Source: Chlorobaculum sp. 24CR
GTDB lineage: Bacteria; Bacteroidota; Chlorobiia; Chlorobiales; Chlorobiaceae
DNA: 64,000 nucleotides
Reading direction: 5' to 3'
NCBI RefSeq assembly: GCF_004118635.1
Contig: NZ_SDGU01000026.1
Span: 1-64,000 of the forward strand
Under the pieces are notes generated by a model, which saw only the letters and a list, made by a program, of their open reading frames with translations, was not told where the DNA came from and did not search any database. Below are positions 1 through 9,088 of this stretch, piece after piece; positions within the stretch are counted from its first letter, which is position 1, and each line of letters opens with the position of its first letter. The translations under genes and the position numbers were made by a program.

Positions 1-48
1 GCATGGGAAATGAACCGGGAGGTGGTTCTGAACCCGGACGAAAAGTGA
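1..48 (+). CDS. C-terminal tail of a truncated upstream gene
   Basis: Reading from the first base there is an open frame of 15 codons (AWEMNREVVLNPDEK) ending at TGA 46-48. It could be the 3' end of a gene that begins outside the window. There is too little sequence to name a family, and the short frame could also be chance. Confidence 0.3.
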   Translation, partial: AWEMNREVVLNPDEK

Positions 49-430
49 ACAATTTTTTTCAAAAAAAAGCGACATCTCTGTTGACATAAAGCGCCTTCAA
101 TCCTGCCTTGCCACCAAAACGCTACCGTTACATTGCGAAAAACGATACGATCCACAAAACCCGAAAGAGCTTGCGGACTTTAAAAAACAACTGCACTCAT
201 TCCTCGCCAATCTGGCTTCCGAATCCCCCTACATCGCTCGTGGCATTATTAATCAAAGACCATATGCCCCTGAAGAGCCATCATCCCGTTTAGGTCTTGC
301 AGCCATACTCGTCAAACGTCTCGATGCCAGAAACGCACCCGGACTTCAAGCATTGAGCGATGAGGAAAAAGATGAATTGAGAGCAAAGGCAAAAGAAGAG
401 CAAGAGTGGCTCAAAAACTCAGACTGGTAA
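29..430 (+). pseudogene. Start-less hypothetical ORF, probably a decayed gene
   Basis: One frame is open for about 133 codons between an in-frame TGA at 26-28 and TAA at 428-430. It reads like a soluble protein and ends in a charged helix (DEEKDELRAKAKEEQEWLKNSDW without its last residues). No ATG or GTG exists in this frame, and the only TTG codons are near the 3' end, so a normal start is missing. I infer a gene that lost its 5' end or carries an upstream frameshift. A TTGACA box lies at 81-86, inside the frame. It sits convergently next to the toxin-antitoxin pair. I do not recognise the family. Confidence 0.4.
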
Positions 431-435
431 AACAC

Positions 436-864
436 TCACCGCCCAACGAACGGGTTAACGATTCTCAAGCCCATAATGTTGTGCTCGTTGTGAAGGTCTT
501 CTGAATAGAGAGTATCGCAATCTGCCTGAAGCGCGGCAGCGACAATCAGTGAATCGTAGTAACTGTAACCCCAACGCTCCTTTACGTCGAGCGCTACCCG
601 GCAGAGATCAATCGTTGTGTTGACCCGACACAGTCCTGCAAGCACCGAATCGAGATATTTCCGGCAATCAGCGACTGAAAAGGGAACCTCGAACTTTTTG
701 GTCGCTACGTTGATGAACTCCTGAACGACCTGCGCGCTGATGCCCCCTTTGCCACCCTGCAAGGCACTCCTGATGAGGCCGGTCGCAACCTCCTTCTTTG
801 AGGGATTCGCTTGATCCAGAGAGTAAACAATAATGTTGGTGTCAAGAAAATAGTTACCGCTCAT
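436..864 (-). CDS. VapC-type PIN-domain toxin
   Basis: A 142-residue PIN-domain protein, the usual VapC size. PIN toxins are Mg-dependent endoribonucleases that cut tRNA or mRNA. The expected acidic residues are present: Asp8 in the N-terminal LDTN motif, Glu49 in VQEF, Asp104 in YYDSLIV and Asp123 near the end. The start overlaps the end of the upstream ribbon-helix-helix gene by 11 bases, the usual antitoxin-first arrangement with translational coupling. The family assignment is firm, but the RNA target cannot be read from sequence. Confidence 0.85.
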   Translation of the reverse strand: MSGNYFLDTNIIVYSLDQANPSKKEVATGLIRSALQGGKGGISAQVVQEFINVATKKFEVPFSVADCRKYLDSVLAGLCRVNTTIDLCRVALDVKERWGYSYYDSLIVAAALQADCDTLYSEDLHNEHNIMGLRIVNPFVGR

Positions 865-1075
865 TCATCTCCTCCCGGCTGAACTTTCTTCCCGGCCTGA
901 CGTAGTTAAGAGAGTGCATCAGTGCATCGAACTCCCTTGCCCGCGCTTCCGCCTTCACATATTGCCGGAGCCAGCCCCTGAAAGTTTCGTTCAGGGTGGT
1001 ATGCTCACGTTGCGCCTTCTCCCGCGCCTTGCGAATCAGCTCTTCATCGGCGCTGAGGGTAATGTTTTTCAACAT
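854..1075 (-). CDS. Antitoxin of the PIN toxin (ribbon-helix-helix type)
   Basis: A 73-residue protein with an N-terminal stretch (MLKNITLSADEELIRKARE) typical of ribbon-helix-helix DNA-binding antitoxins: one strand followed by helices. The charged C-terminal tail (GRKFSREEMNER) probably wraps the toxin. An AGGAG Shine-Dalgarno sequence about seven bases before the ATG supports the start. It is the first gene of a two-gene operon and presumably represses its own promoter. The family is inferred from pattern and context. Confidence 0.75.
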   Translation of the reverse strand: MLKNITLSADEELIRKAREKAQREHTTLNETFRGWLRQYVKAEARAREFDALMHSLNYVRPGRKFSREEMNER

Positions 1076-1101
1076 TTTTGACTCCTAATTAATCTTCTTG
1101 G

Positions 1102-1122
1102 TGTACACGGCTTTCGCGTACA
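1102..1122. promoter_or_regulatory. Candidate operator of the toxin-antitoxin operon
   Basis: TGTAC and GTACA half-sites are separated by 11 bases, 27 bases upstream of the antitoxin ATG. Ribbon-helix-helix antitoxins usually bind such paired half-sites over their own promoter. The arms are only five bases, so this is suggestive. Confidence 0.3.
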
Positions 1123-1184
1123 ATATACCAAAGAATCATCAAAATAGTTCATGAGATACTCCCCGATGCCGATGGAGTAAAATC

Positions 1185-2624
1185 CTATCCCACCCGCTCG
1201 AAACAGGCTACCGTCTCGATGTGGTTGGTCTGCGGGAACATGTCCACCGGCTGGGCGGAGCTCATGCGATAGCCTCGGGCGGCGATCTCTTTGCCGTCGC
1301 GGGCGAGGTTGTCGGGGTTGCAACTGACGTAAACGATGCGGTCGGGCTGAAGCTTGAGCATGGTGTCGAGCGCTTTGGGGTGCATTCCGGCGCGTGGGGG
1401 GTCGGTGACGATGATGCGGGGTTTGGCGTAGGGTTCGAGCGCCTCCTGCATGGCGTGGAAGTTTTTGAGGTCGGCCTGAAAGAAAACTGTGTTTGCGAGG
1501 CCATTGAGTTCGGCGTTCATCTCGGCGTCCTTGACGGCGCTTTCGACCACCTCGATGCCGATGGCCTGCTTGCAGTGGCGGGCGAGGTAGAGCGTGATGG
1601 TGCCGGTGCCGCAGTAGAGGTCATAGACCGTGTCCTCCGGCGTGATGCCGCCGACGGCGATGATCTGGTCGTAGAGCGTTTCGGCCTGGCGGGTGTTGGT
1701 CTGGAAGAAGGAGTTGGCGGAAATCCGGAAGTCGAGGTCGCCGAGCCGTTCGGTCACAAATCCTTCGCCGCTGATGACGTACTCTTGCTCACCGACCGCG
1801 ACCGTGTTTTTGCGCGTGGTAACGTTGTTGAGCAGGGTCATCTGCTGCTCCGGCATGGCCACTTCGAGCTGCTCCTTCAGCGCTTGCATAAGCGCCGCGT
1901 CATACCACGAGGTGACGATGTTGACCATGAGCTGATCGTAGCGCTCGCTGTAGCGGAGCATGAGGTTGCGCAGGTACCCTTCGTGCGCTTTGGCGGCGTA
2001 AGGCGCGAGGCCGCGTTCGAGGGCGAAGTCGCGTACAGCGTTCAGCACCCGGTTCATGCACTCTTTGGCGAGGTAGCAGGTGTCGAGGTCGAGCACCTTC
2101 TCGAAGTTGCCCGGCGCGTGAAAGCCGAGGGCGAAGGTTTTGGGTTTGGCGAGCTGGTCGCTGTCGATCTCGCTCTGGAGCAGGTAGCGCATGTTGGAGC
2201 AGGAGAACTCCACCTTGTTGCGGTAGTGCAGCGCGTCGGGCGCGGCCAGCACCGGCAGCACCTCGGGGTTCTCGAAGCCGCCGATGTGCGCGAGCGAGTC
2301 GGTCACCTTTTTGTGCTTGTAGCGAAGCTGCGCCTCGTAGCTGACGTGCATCCACTTGCACCCGCCGCAGGAGCCGAAGACCGGGCAGACCGGCTCGACG
2401 CGATCCGGCGACGCTTCGAGCACCTCGATAGCCTTCGCTTCGAGGTAGCGCGACTTGACCTTGTAAACCTGCGCCGAGACGCGGTCGCCGGGTGCGAGAA
2501 TGCCGGAGACCATCACGCCCATCCCCTCGGTTGTTTTGCCGAAGCACTTGTCGCGCTCGGCGTGGTCGATGATGTTGAGTTCGATGATGTCGCCTTTTCT
2601 GTAGCGGATTTCCTGTTGTTCCAA
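1185..2624 (-). CDS. rlmD: 23S rRNA (uracil-C5)-methyltransferase, RlmD/RumA family
   Basis: A 479-residue SAM-dependent RNA m5U methyltransferase. An N-terminal TRAM domain (about residues 8-70) is followed by 4Fe-4S ligands Cys80, Cys86, Cys89 and probably Cys183, as in RumA. The SAM site DLYCGTGTIT is near 335-344, DPPRAG near 408-413, and the catalytic Cys435 lies in VYVSCNPDNLARD. The general base Glu is probably in HIETVACFE at the C-terminus. In E. coli the family modifies U1939 of 23S rRNA, but the exact target here (RlmD or RlmC/TrmA-like) is inferred. Translation appears to begin at TTG because an in-frame stop lies seven codons upstream and no ATG is nearby. It is the last gene of the rpmH-side operon. 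Confidence 0.9.
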   Translation of the reverse strand: MEQQEIRYRKGDIIELNIIDHAERDKCFGKTTEGMGVMVSGILAPGDRVSAQVYKVKSRYLEAKAIEVLEASPDRVEPVCPVFGSCGGCKWMHVSYEAQLRYKHKKVTDSLAHIGGFENPEVLPVLAAPDALHYRNKVEFSCSNMRYLLQSEIDSDQLAKPKTFALGFHAPGNFEKVLDLDTCYLAKECMNRVLNAVRDFALERGLAPYAAKAHEGYLRNLMLRYSERYDQLMVNIVTSWYDAALMQALKEQLEVAMPEQQMTLLNNVTTRKNTVAVGEQEYVISGEGFVTERLGDLDFRISANSFFQTNTRQAETLYDQIIAVGGITPEDTVYDLYCGTGTITLYLARHCKQAIGIEVVESAVKDAEMNAELNGLANTVFFQADLKNFHAMQEALEPYAKPRIIVTDPPRAGMHPKALDTMLKLQPDRIVYVSCNPDNLARDGKEIAARGYRMSSAQPVDMFPQTNHIETVACFERVG

Positions 2625-2642
2625 TGGAGTTCGATGAAAAGA

Positions 2643-3563
2643 TTATCGTGAATGCAATGGCGGGCCGACAAGCAACGCAGCGCCGAAGACCCCCGCGCTG
2701 TCGCCAAGCAGCGGCGGCAGAAGCGGAATGTCGAACGAGTGGTTGAAGACGTTTTTGGCGATGGCCTCGCGCGCCTCCGGGGTGTAGAGCTGGCGGATGT
2801 TGCCCACGCCGCCGCCTATGATGACGAGGTCGGGGTCGAGAATGTTGATGACCGCGGCCAGCGCTACGCCGAATTTTTCGACGAGCCGCTCGATGGTCTG
2901 CCGCGCGAAGTCGTCGCGGCCCGTCGATGCGGCGATCTGCTTCAGTGAGGCTTTGCGACCACTGAGAGCCGCGTAGTGACGTTCGAGCGCCGGGCCGGAG
3001 ATGACCGTCTCGACGCAGCCGCGCCACCCGCAATAGCATTTCGCGTTTTCACCCGGCACCGGATTGTGGCCCCACTCTCCGGCGATGCCGTGCGCGCCGC
3101 GTACCACCCGCCCGTCGCGCACGATGCCGCCGCCAACGCCGGTGCCGAGGATGATGCCGAAGGCCGTCGCGCCGGGCCGGGCCATCTCGTCGCGCCCCGC
3201 GCCAAGCATCGACTCGGCGAGCGCGAAGCAGTTGGCGTCGTTCTCGATCAGTACCTCCAGCCGGAGCGCCTCGCGCAAATCGCGCAAGAGCGGCATTCCG
3301 TTCAGGCAGACGGTGTTCGAGTTGCTGATAACCCCGTCGCTGCCATCAGCGCGTCCGGGCGTACCGATGCCGATTTGCTCCGGCAGATCGAGGCCCGACT
3401 TTTCAGCCATCGTCTCGACGAGACTTTTGATCTGCATCAGGATGTGGCCGTAGCCTTGCTCCTGCTCCGTGGGGATTCGGTGGCGCAAGACGGGGCGCGA
3501 TTCTTCGTCGAGAATCACCCCCTCGATCTTGGTGCCGCCGAGATCGATTCCCCAGCGATTCAT
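2643..3563 (-). CDS. ROK-family sugar kinase
   Basis: 306 residues of the ROK type (bacterial glucokinase, fructokinase or N-acetylhexosamine kinase). It has the N-terminal phosphate loop DLGGTKIEG, the catalytic Asp109 in IENDANC, the second glycine loop GTGVGGG, and the zinc site His166 with Cys176, Cys178 and Cys183 in CYCGWRGC. These residues predict an active kinase phosphorylating a hexose with ATP in the cytoplasm; which sugar cannot be decided. Its start overlaps the PAP2 stop by 4 bases, so the two are translationally coupled. Confidence 0.88.
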   Translation of the reverse strand: MNRWGIDLGGTKIEGVILDEESRPVLRHRIPTEQEQGYGHILMQIKSLVETMAEKSGLDLPEQIGIGTPGRADGSDGVISNSNTVCLNGMPLLRDLREALRLEVLIENDANCFALAESMLGAGRDEMARPGATAFGIILGTGVGGGIVRDGRVVRGAHGIAGEWGHNPVPGENAKCYCGWRGCVETVISGPALERHYAALSGRKASLKQIAASTGRDDFARQTIERLVEKFGVALAAVINILDPDLVIIGGGVGNIRQLYTPEAREAIAKNVFNHSFDIPLLPPLLGDSAGVFGAALLVGPPLHSR

Positions 3564-4156
3564 TCCGCGCCTCCTGTCCGCATCGCCCGCTGGTGGATGA
3601 AGTTTTTGACAAACCAGGCGAACGCCGTATAGATCACCGCCGCGCAGGCGAGGCCGATCACGATACCGCCAAGCACGTCGCCGGGGTAGTGCACGCCGAT
3701 GTAAATCCGCGAAAAGGCAACCATGGCGGCGTAGAAAATCACGACCACGGCGAACGCCTTGTCAACCGTTTCGCCCTTCCAGAAGAAGAGCCAGACGAGG
3801 CTCGCGATGACGGTCGAGTTGGCGGCGTGCGAAGAGGCGAACGACCACGAGCGCGTCTGATCAACCAGCAACCGCACCCCGTCGAGAGCGAAGCAGGGGC
3901 GCACGCGCTGGAACAGTGGTTTGAAAATACCGGAAGCGGTGTAGTCAGCGAGGCCGATGGCGAGAAGGATCAGGGGAACGACGTAGAGAGCGTCCTTCCC
4001 CTTTCTGACGAAAATGAAGAGTCCGAAGAGCACGAAAAGGTGAAACGAGAGCTTCGGGCTGGTCAGCATCAGCATCAGGTCGTCCAGCTCCGGACGGACC
4101 AGGCCGTGGTTCAGGAGCTGGAAAAGCCACGCATCCGCCTGTTCGAGACCGCCCAT
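3560..4156 (-). CDS. PAP2-family membrane phosphatase
   Basis: A 198-residue integral membrane protein with several hydrophobic segments and all three PAP2 acid-phosphatase motifs: KPLFQRVRP (Kx6RP), SFASSHAANS in place of PSGH, and SRIYIGVHYPGD (SRx5Hx3D). Such enzymes remove phosphate from lipids such as undecaprenyl diphosphate or phosphatidate at the outer face of the inner membrane. It lies six bases after yidC, in the same operon. The substrate is not determined; a BacA-like or lipid A phosphatase role is possible. Confidence 0.85.
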   Translation of the reverse strand: MGGLEQADAWLFQLLNHGLVRPELDDLMLMLTSPKLSFHLFVLFGLFIFVRKGKDALYVVPLILLAIGLADYTASGIFKPLFQRVRPCFALDGVRLLVDQTRSWSFASSHAANSTVIASLVWLFFWKGETVDKAFAVVVIFYAAMVAFSRIYIGVHYPGDVLGGIVIGLACAAVIYTAFAWFVKNFIHQRAMRTGGAE

Positions 4157-4162
4157 CTTGGG

Positions 4163-5935
4163 TTACTTTTTCTTGCCTCCCTTTTTCGAGCCCTGCGCCG
4201 GTTTGGTGGCGGCGGCAACCTGCTTGGCCGCAGCGGCCTTGTCCTCGTCGGTGATGGTGGCGTTCATGTAGGCCTGCTGGGCAATGCTGAAGACGTTGAA
4301 CATCAGGTAGTACAGCCCCAGGCCCGCCGGCATGTTGTTGAAGAAGAGCAGCATCATGATCGGGAACATCCAGAGCATGATCTTCATCTGCTCGTTGGGC
4401 TGCGCGGTCGGCGTGATCTTCTGCTGGAAAAACACGGTCACGGCCATCAGGATCGGCATGAGGGCGATATGGTCGCCGTAGAGCGGAATCGAGAAGCCGA
4501 AGTCGAAGATCGAATCGGGCACAGAGAGATCCTTCGCCCAGAGGAAGCCGTGCTGGCGAAGCTGGATCGAGGAGCGGAACACGTAGAACATCGCGAAAAG
4601 CAGCGGCATCTGGATCAAGGTCGGCAGGCACCCGCCGAGCGGATTGACGCCCGCCTCCTTGTAGATGCGTCCGAGTTCGCTCTGCATCTTGGCGGGGTTG
4701 TCCTTGTACTTCTCCTGAAGCTCCTGCATCATCGGCTGCAGGGCGGCCATCTTTTTCATCGACTTGGTCGAGGCCAGCGAAAGCGGATAGGTCACCATCT
4801 TGATGAGGAAGGCGAAGATGATGATGATGAGACCGTAGTTGGTCACATACTTGTTCATCCAGTTGAAGATCGGCAAAATGAGATATTCAGCGAACGGGCG
4901 GGTAAGCCAGTCCCAGCCGAAGTCCATGATCTTTTCGAGCCCGACGCCCAGCGAGCGCACGGTGTTGTAGGAGAGCGGCCCAACATAGAGGCGGTAGCGG
5001 TCATCAACGACGTTCTGGCCCACCGGAACCGCCATTTTCAGGGCCGCGACGTAGTTCTCGAATTCGCCGCCAGCCTTTTTCGAGCCTTGCAGATAGACCC
5101 CTTCGGTGCTCCTCTGCGGTATGATTGCCGAGACGAAATACTTGTTCCTGACAGCAATCCATTCAGCCTTTCCCGACTCCTCTTCCTGATAGGATTTCTT
5201 GGCGTCGCTGGCATCGAGCTTGAGCAGACCGCCGCCGAGATAAGCGCCGGCAAGCGCGTTGGCCGACTCGTCCACCTTATCCTTTTCGGAGTACACCAGG
5301 CCCCCGTCCCAATTGAGCTGGTACGCATTGCCAGCAATGGTCGAACCGAAACCATTGAGCTTGAGGTCGTAATCGACCACATAGCTGTCGCCGCTGAAGG
5401 TGTAGGTCACCGTGATGCTGCGCGCGGCATCGACATCGAGTACATAGCTGACCGAGAGCTTCTCTTTGCCGGTTACCGTTTCGGAGGTTTTGGCGTCGAG
5501 ACTTCTGAAATAGAGATCGCGCGTGTCGATGCGCTTGCCGTCACTGCTCAAAAAGAGCATGGAGAGCGCGCCTTTATCGCCGGAGGAGACCAGATTGAAG
5601 GGCTTGCCGTTCACATCGAAGTGCTTTTTGAGCACGAGCGACTTGAGCGTGGCGCCTTTGGAGGAGAGCTTCGCCGTGAACAGATCGTTGTTGACGGTGA
5701 TGGTTTTTTCCGTGCCGACCGAGGCCTGTGCGAACGAACCGAAGCTGTCCGCCTTTGCCGTCGCCGCCATTGCCGGTGACGGAGCAGGCAATGAATCCGT
5801 GGGTGCTTTCTGAACCGCCTCGCGTGGAGCCGTCGCCTTTTCAAGCCCCAGCTTCTGCTCGGGCTTCATGAACTGGAGCCATACGATCATGATCGCAGCA
5901 ATCAGGGCAAACCCTATCACCGAATTTCTGTCCAT
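4163..5935 (-). CDS. yidC: Membrane protein insertase YidC
   Basis: 590 residues with the Gram-negative YidC layout: N-terminal membrane anchor ([17 protein letters not shown]), a Ser/Pro/Ala linker, a large periplasmic beta domain (about 70-340), then the conserved insertase core with its membrane segments and the cytoplasmic [20 protein letters not shown] hairpin, and a Lys-rich C-terminal tail. It inserts small membrane proteins alone or with SecYEG. The neighbours yidD, rnpA and rpmH are in the conserved order found near many bacterial origins. Start ATG abuts the yidD stop. Confidence 0.97.
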   Translation of the reverse strand: MDRNSVIGFALIAAIMIVWLQFMKPEQKLGLEKATAPREAVQKAPTDSLPAPSPAMAATAKADSFGSFAQASVGTEKTITVNNDLFTAKLSSKGATLKSLVLKKHFDVNGKPFNLVSSGDKGALSMLFLSSDGKRIDTRDLYFRSLDAKTSETVTGKEKLSVSYVLDVDAARSITVTYTFSGDSYVVDYDLKLNGFGSTIAGNAYQLNWDGGLVYSEKDKVDESANALAGAYLGGGLLKLDASDAKKSYQEEESGKAEWIAVRNKYFVSAIIPQRSTEGVYLQGSKKAGGEFENYVAALKMAVPVGQNVVDDRYRLYVGPLSYNTVRSLGVGLEKIMDFGWDWLTRPFAEYLILPIFNWMNKYVTNYGLIIIIFAFLIKMVTYPLSLASTKSMKKMAALQPMMQELQEKYKDNPAKMQSELGRIYKEAGVNPLGGCLPTLIQMPLLFAMFYVFRSSIQLRQHGFLWAKDLSVPDSIFDFGFSIPLYGDHIALMPILMAVTVFFQQKITPTAQPNEQMKIMLWMFPIMMLLFFNNMPAGLGLYYLMFNVFSIAQQAYMNATITDEDKAAAAKQVAAATKPAQGSKKGGKKK

Positions 5936-6252
5936 TACTTCGAATCTTTTGAATTACCTGCGGATTTCACTGATTTTGGCGGCACCGGATCGTAACCGCC
6001 TTTTGAAAACGGATTGCAACGAAGCACCCTCCAGACGGTCAGCCAGGAGGCGTAGAAAAAATTGTGCTGCCGGAACGCCTCAATGGCATAGTGGGAACAG
6101 GTGGGATGGTACTTGCAGGAGGGGCCAAGCATCGGAGAAATGAACGACTGGTAAAACTTTATCAGGAGAATCGGCACGAAGTTCAGCAGTTGACCAGGGG
6201 TACTGCCGTTGTTTTCCGTCCCGTTATTCCGTTGATTGCCCGTATTATTCAA
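5935..6252 (-). CDS. yidD: Membrane protein insertion efficiency factor YidD
   Basis: 105 residues with the YidD core: [26 protein letters not shown], of which the [16 protein letters not shown] stretch carries conserved Cys residues, then a [22 protein letters not shown] segment. It is a small peripheral inner-membrane protein thought to aid YidC-dependent insertion. It overlaps rnpA by 8 bases and touches yidC. The first 25 residues ([14 protein letters not shown]) are an unconserved polar extension. Confidence 0.95.
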   Translation of the reverse strand: MNNTGNQRNNGTENNGSTPGQLLNFVPILLIKFYQSFISPMLGPSCKYHPTCSHYAIEAFRQHNFFYASWLTVWRVLRCNPFSKGGYDPVPPKSVKSAGNSKDSK

Positions 6253-6736
6253 CCCTGTCGCCCTCCCGCGCCTGCGGCAGCCTGTTCGATAGAAGATTTT
6301 TCAGCATGTGCCGTATTTCAGCCCGGAACCTCTCCAGCGCCGGAATGGCATCGGCCCGGCCCCGGTATAAAAACGCCAGCATCACCTGATAATCAACTTT
6401 CCCGGCTTCAGAAGCAAGCGCTCTGGTCAAAATATTTTTTTCGAGCCGGTAAGCCTCGCGCATCAGGCGCTTGATCCGGTTGCGATCAACGGCTCTTGGG
6501 GCAAGCTTCTTGCCAACGGTAAACAGCACCCTGACCGGCATTCCGGGGGCCTGATCGACCGGTTGCGTAAAAGAGTAGATCAGCAGGAGCGAACCTCCCT
6601 TTAAGCGGCCGCCCTGGTTGAACAGACGGGAAATGGCGCTTTTTCCCCGGACTATTTCGGCCTTTGGCAGGGCATTTGAGCGTTTTTCCGAAAGCATGCC
6701 GTTCATGCACGCTGAACAGTCCGGAAGTCGAAGCAT
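6245..6736 (-). CDS. rnpA: Ribonuclease P protein component
   Basis: A basic protein of up to 163 residues with the RnpA signature [14 protein letters not shown] near the middle. It binds RNase P RNA and assists 5' maturation of tRNA. The ATG at 6736 has a good Shine-Dalgarno sequence (AAGGGAG) just before it, although the conserved part begins near the Met codon at 6697 ([15 protein letters not shown]), so the first 13 residues may be an extension. It follows rpmH by 21 bases and overlaps yidD. Confidence 0.95.
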   Translation of the reverse strand: MLRLPDCSACMNGMLSEKRSNALPKAEIVRGKSAISRLFNQGGRLKGGSLLLIYSFTQPVDQAPGMPVRVLFTVGKKLAPRAVDRNRIKRLMREAYRLEKNILTRALASEAGKVDYQVMLAFLYRGRADAIPALERFRAEIRHMLKNLLSNRLPQAREGDRVE

Positions 6737-6757
6737 GGCTCCCTTCCGGCCTGTACG

Positions 6758-6919
6758 TTACCGTTTCGACGAGCTCATCGAGCTGCTGACGCTCAGGGAG
6801 TGACGACCCTTGGCGCGGCGGGAGTTAATAACCCTGCGACCGTTCTTGGTAGCCATTCTCTGCCTGAAGCCATGCTTGTTGCGCCTTTTCCTGTTGCTCG
6901 GCTGAAAAGTCCTTTTCAT
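6758..6919 (-). CDS. rpmH: 50S ribosomal protein L34
   Basis: Translating the minus strand gives a 53-residue, very basic protein starting [18 protein letters not shown] and continuing with the L34 core [21 protein letters not shown]. It is slightly longer than usual L34 because of a Ser-rich tail ([13 protein letters not shown]). It is a structural protein of the large ribosomal subunit and the first gene of the rpmH-rnpA-yidD-yidC operon that reads away from the origin. Confidence 0.96.
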   Translation of the reverse strand: MKRTFQPSNRKRRNKHGFRQRMATKNGRRVINSRRAKGRHSLSVSSSMSSSKR

Positions 6920-7051
6920 CTCCTCAAAACTCCTCTCAAATGATTGATTAAAAATACAGGACGTTCAATGTATCATTTTACTCACTGATAAACAAGAAAA
7001 CTCGACATTCAAACACTTGTCAACACCCTCGACCCAAACAGATTTCCACAC

Positions 7052-7071
7052 TGTGGATAACTTGTGGATAA
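7052..7071 (-). promoter_or_regulatory. Pair of perfect DnaA boxes
   Basis: TGTGGATAA occurs twice, at 7052-7060 and 7063-7071, each the reverse complement of the consensus TTATCCACA and separated by 2 bases. The tandem spacing of 11 bases puts both on the same helix face, as expected for cooperative DnaA binding. Confidence 0.85.
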
Positions 7072-7127
7072 AAATATTTCCGCCCACCAGAACCCAATAA
7101 ACAGCGCCATACCAAGCCATCAACATA

Positions 7128-7136
7128 TGTGGACAA
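7128..7136 (-). promoter_or_regulatory. DnaA box, one mismatch
   Basis: TGTGGACAA is the reverse complement of TTGTCCACA, differing from the consensus box at one position. It lies 57 bases from the perfect pair, between rpmH and dnaA. Confidence 0.55.
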
Positions 7137-7325
7137 CTTTTCCGCACAAAACCAATAAGTAAATACAAAACAACAGGATACGATGTTGAGAAATCCGTTT
7201 GCGAACCACACTCGATCTGTTGCCAAAATCGGTAGCGTGATTGTTTTTTGTCCACCGAAAACAGTACCTTGTAAACAGAAAATGTTGATGAATCACCAAA
7301 ACAGCGCCTTTCCCGCTCCACTCCC

Positions 7326-8807
7326 ATGCCCGATACGATCCAGCAAGAAGCTCCAGAGCAACTGAAAATAACCCCGACGCATGGCAAGCCATTCGCGGAA
7401 AAGGTATGGAGCGCGTGTCTCGGGCTGATCGAGGAGAACATCAACAGCCTGGCCTTCAAAACCTGGTTCCTGCCGATCAAGCCACTCTCGTTTTCCGGAA
7501 GCGAACTGACCATCGAGGTGCCGAGTCAGTTTTTCTACGAGTGGATCGAAGAGAACTACTCGGTGCACGTCAAGCAGGCGCTCCGCCAGGTAATCGGTCC
7601 GGAAGCGAAGCTGATGTACTCCATCGTGATGGACAAATCACAGGGCCAGCCAGTGACCATCGAACTACCCCACCAGACCGACGCCGCTCCGGCGGAAAGA
7701 AAGGGGCGCGCAGAGGATTTCGGAGAGAAAGCTCCGACCAGACGTGAACGATTCGAAAACGGACGCGCCAGGTTCGAGTGTAACCTCAACCCGAAATACA
7801 CCTTTTCGACCCTCATCCGGGGCGATTGCAACTCGCTGGCGTTCGCCGCATCAAAATCGATCGCCCAGAATCCCGGCCAGAACGCCTTCAACCCGCTGGT
7901 CATCTACGGTGGCGTGGGGCTGGGCAAGACTCACATGATGCAGGCCATCGGCAACTCGGTACTTGAAAACCGCATCTCCGACGCCGTACTCTACGTGTCG
8001 AGCGAAAAGTTCGCCATCGATTTCGTCAACGCAATCCAGAACGGCAACATCCAGGAGTTTTCGTCGTTCTACCGGAACATCGACGTGCTGATTATCGACG
8101 ACATCCAGTTTTTCGCCGGCAAAGAGAAGACCCAGGAGGAAATCTTCCACATTTTCAACACCCTGCATCAGTCCAACAAGCAGATCATCCTCTCGGCTGA
8201 CCGGCCAATCAAGGAGATCAAGGGGATCGAAGATCGGCTCATTTCGCGCTTCAACTGGGGACTCTCGACCGACATCCAGGCTCCGGAGTACGAAACCCGC
8301 AAGGCGATCATCCAGAGCAAGCTCAAGCAGAGTGGCGTGTCGCTCGATCCGGTAGTGATCGAATTCATCGCGACCAACGTCACCAACAACGTTCGCGAGC
8401 TCGAAGGGTGCATCGTCAAGCTGCTGGCCGCCCACTCGCTCGACAACCAGGAGATCGACCTGGCCTTCACCAAATCGACCCTCAAGGATATCATCCGGTA
8501 CAATACCAAGCAACTCACTCTCGAAACGATTGAAAAAGCGGTCTGTGGCTATTTTTCGATCACCCCGAACGACCTCAAGGGCAAATCGAAAAAAAAGGAG
8601 ATTGCCGTCGGACGGCAAATCGCCATGTATCTGTCCAAAGAGATGACCGGCTCATCACTGAAAACCATCGGTCTGCACTTCGGTGGACGCGACCACTCAA
8701 CGGTCATCCACGCCCTGAACACCATCGAAAAAAAGGTCGTCGCGTCAAACGATGAGCGCAAGAAAATCGAGGAACTCAGGAAAAGAATCGAAATCATGTC
8801 GATGTAA
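7326..8807 (+). CDS. dnaA: Chromosomal replication initiator DnaA
   Basis: 493 residues. Domain I (about 1-90) binds partners, a linker rich in Arg/Glu follows, the AAA+ domain carries Walker [10 protein letters not shown] and Walker [11 protein letters not shown], and the C-terminal domain has the DnaA signature [18 protein letters not shown] that reads DnaA boxes. It binds oriC as an ATP filament and melts the origin. It is flanked on both sides by DnaA boxes and followed by dnaN and recF, the classical order. The boxes upstream also suggest autoregulation. Confidence 0.98.
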   Translation: MPDTIQQEAPEQLKITPTHGKPFAEKVWSACLGLIEENINSLAFKTWFLPIKPLSFSGSELTIEVPSQFFYEWIEENYSVHVKQALRQVIGPEAKLMYSIVMDKSQGQPVTIELPHQTDAAPAERKGRAEDFGEKAPTRRERFENGRARFECNLNPKYTFSTLIRGDCNSLAFAASKSIAQNPGQNAFNPLVIYGGVGLGKTHMMQAIGNSVLENRISDAVLYVSSEKFAIDFVNAIQNGNIQEFSSFYRNIDVLIIDDIQFFAGKEKTQEEIFHIFNTLHQSNKQIILSADRPIKEIKGIEDRLISRFNWGLSTDIQAPEYETRKAIIQSKLKQSGVSLDPVVIEFIATNVTNNVRELEGCIVKLLAAHSLDNQEIDLAFTKSTLKDIIRYNTKQLTLETIEKAVCGYFSITPNDLKGKSKKKEIAVGRQIAMYLSKEMTGSSLKTIGLHFGGRDHSTVIHALNTIEKKVVASNDERKKIEELRKRIEIMSM

Positions 8808-8816
8808 CCGGTAAAC

Positions 8817-8825
8817 TGTGTATAA
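8817..8825 (-). promoter_or_regulatory. DnaA box, one mismatch
   Basis: TGTGTATAA, reverse complement TTATACACA, one base from consensus; starts 10 bases after the dnaA stop and overlaps the first copy of the 12-base direct repeat. Confidence 0.45.
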
Positions 8826-8866
8826 CCTGTTAAATTCCTGTTGACGGATTCTTGATGAGTACGCAC

Positions 8867-8875
8867 TTATCAACA
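8867..8875 (+). promoter_or_regulatory. DnaA box, one mismatch
   Basis: TTATCAACA differs from TTATCCACA at one position and lies mid-way through the dnaA-dnaN spacer. Confidence 0.45.
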
Positions 8876-8941
8876 CTGAGCGGAATTCATGAAAATGCCC
8901 CAACAAACCACCAACATGGCCCCCGGTAAGAAATGCACAGT

Positions 8942-8950
8942 TCATCCACA
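8942..8950 (+). promoter_or_regulatory. DnaA box, one mismatch
   Basis: TCATCCACA differs from the consensus only at its second base. It lies 22 bases before the second CCGGTAAACTGT repeat. Confidence 0.45.
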
Positions 8951-9088
8951 CAAAAAAACGTCTCAAGCATCCCGGTAAACTGTTCATTTATAAAAAGATA
9001 GAATCAAGGGGCGGCAAGCAGTCCAGATTTCCACACGATCAACAACAACAACAACTCCTTTATATAAAAGAATAAAGATTGTAAGAAG

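Larger units (their letters stand above)
6920..7325. other. Origin region, left arm (rpmH-dnaA intergenic)
   Basis: A 406-base gap between divergent rpmH and dnaA, more AT-rich than its surroundings and without a convincing gene. It holds two adjacent perfect DnaA boxes (7052-7060 and 7063-7071) and a one-mismatch box at 7128-7136. rpmH-dnaA spacers serve as chromosome origins in many bacteria. Promoters for both operons must also be here. Calling it oriC is inference from boxes and synteny. Confidence 0.75.
8808..9088. other. dnaA-dnaN spacer, second arm of a possible bipartite origin
   Basis: A 281-base gene-free spacer. It has three one-mismatch DnaA boxes (8817-8825 TTATACACA and 8942-8950 TCATCCACA, and 8867-8875 TTATCAACA), a 12-base direct repeat CCGGTAAACTGT at 8808-8819 and 8972-8983, and an AT-rich end before dnaN (CTTTATATAAAAGAATAAAG) that could be an unwinding element or the dnaN promoter. 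Bipartite origins around dnaA are known in B. subtilis and H. pylori. Confidence 0.5.

Noticed and set aside
1221-2651. A 476-codon open frame antisense to rlmD
   Set aside because: It is a shadow of the GC-rich rlmD gene; its translation is low-complexity (many Val, Asp, His, Arg) and has no domain, whereas rlmD has all its motifs. Similar antisense frames at 3593-5779, 28758-30344 and 59225-60895 were rejected for the same reason.
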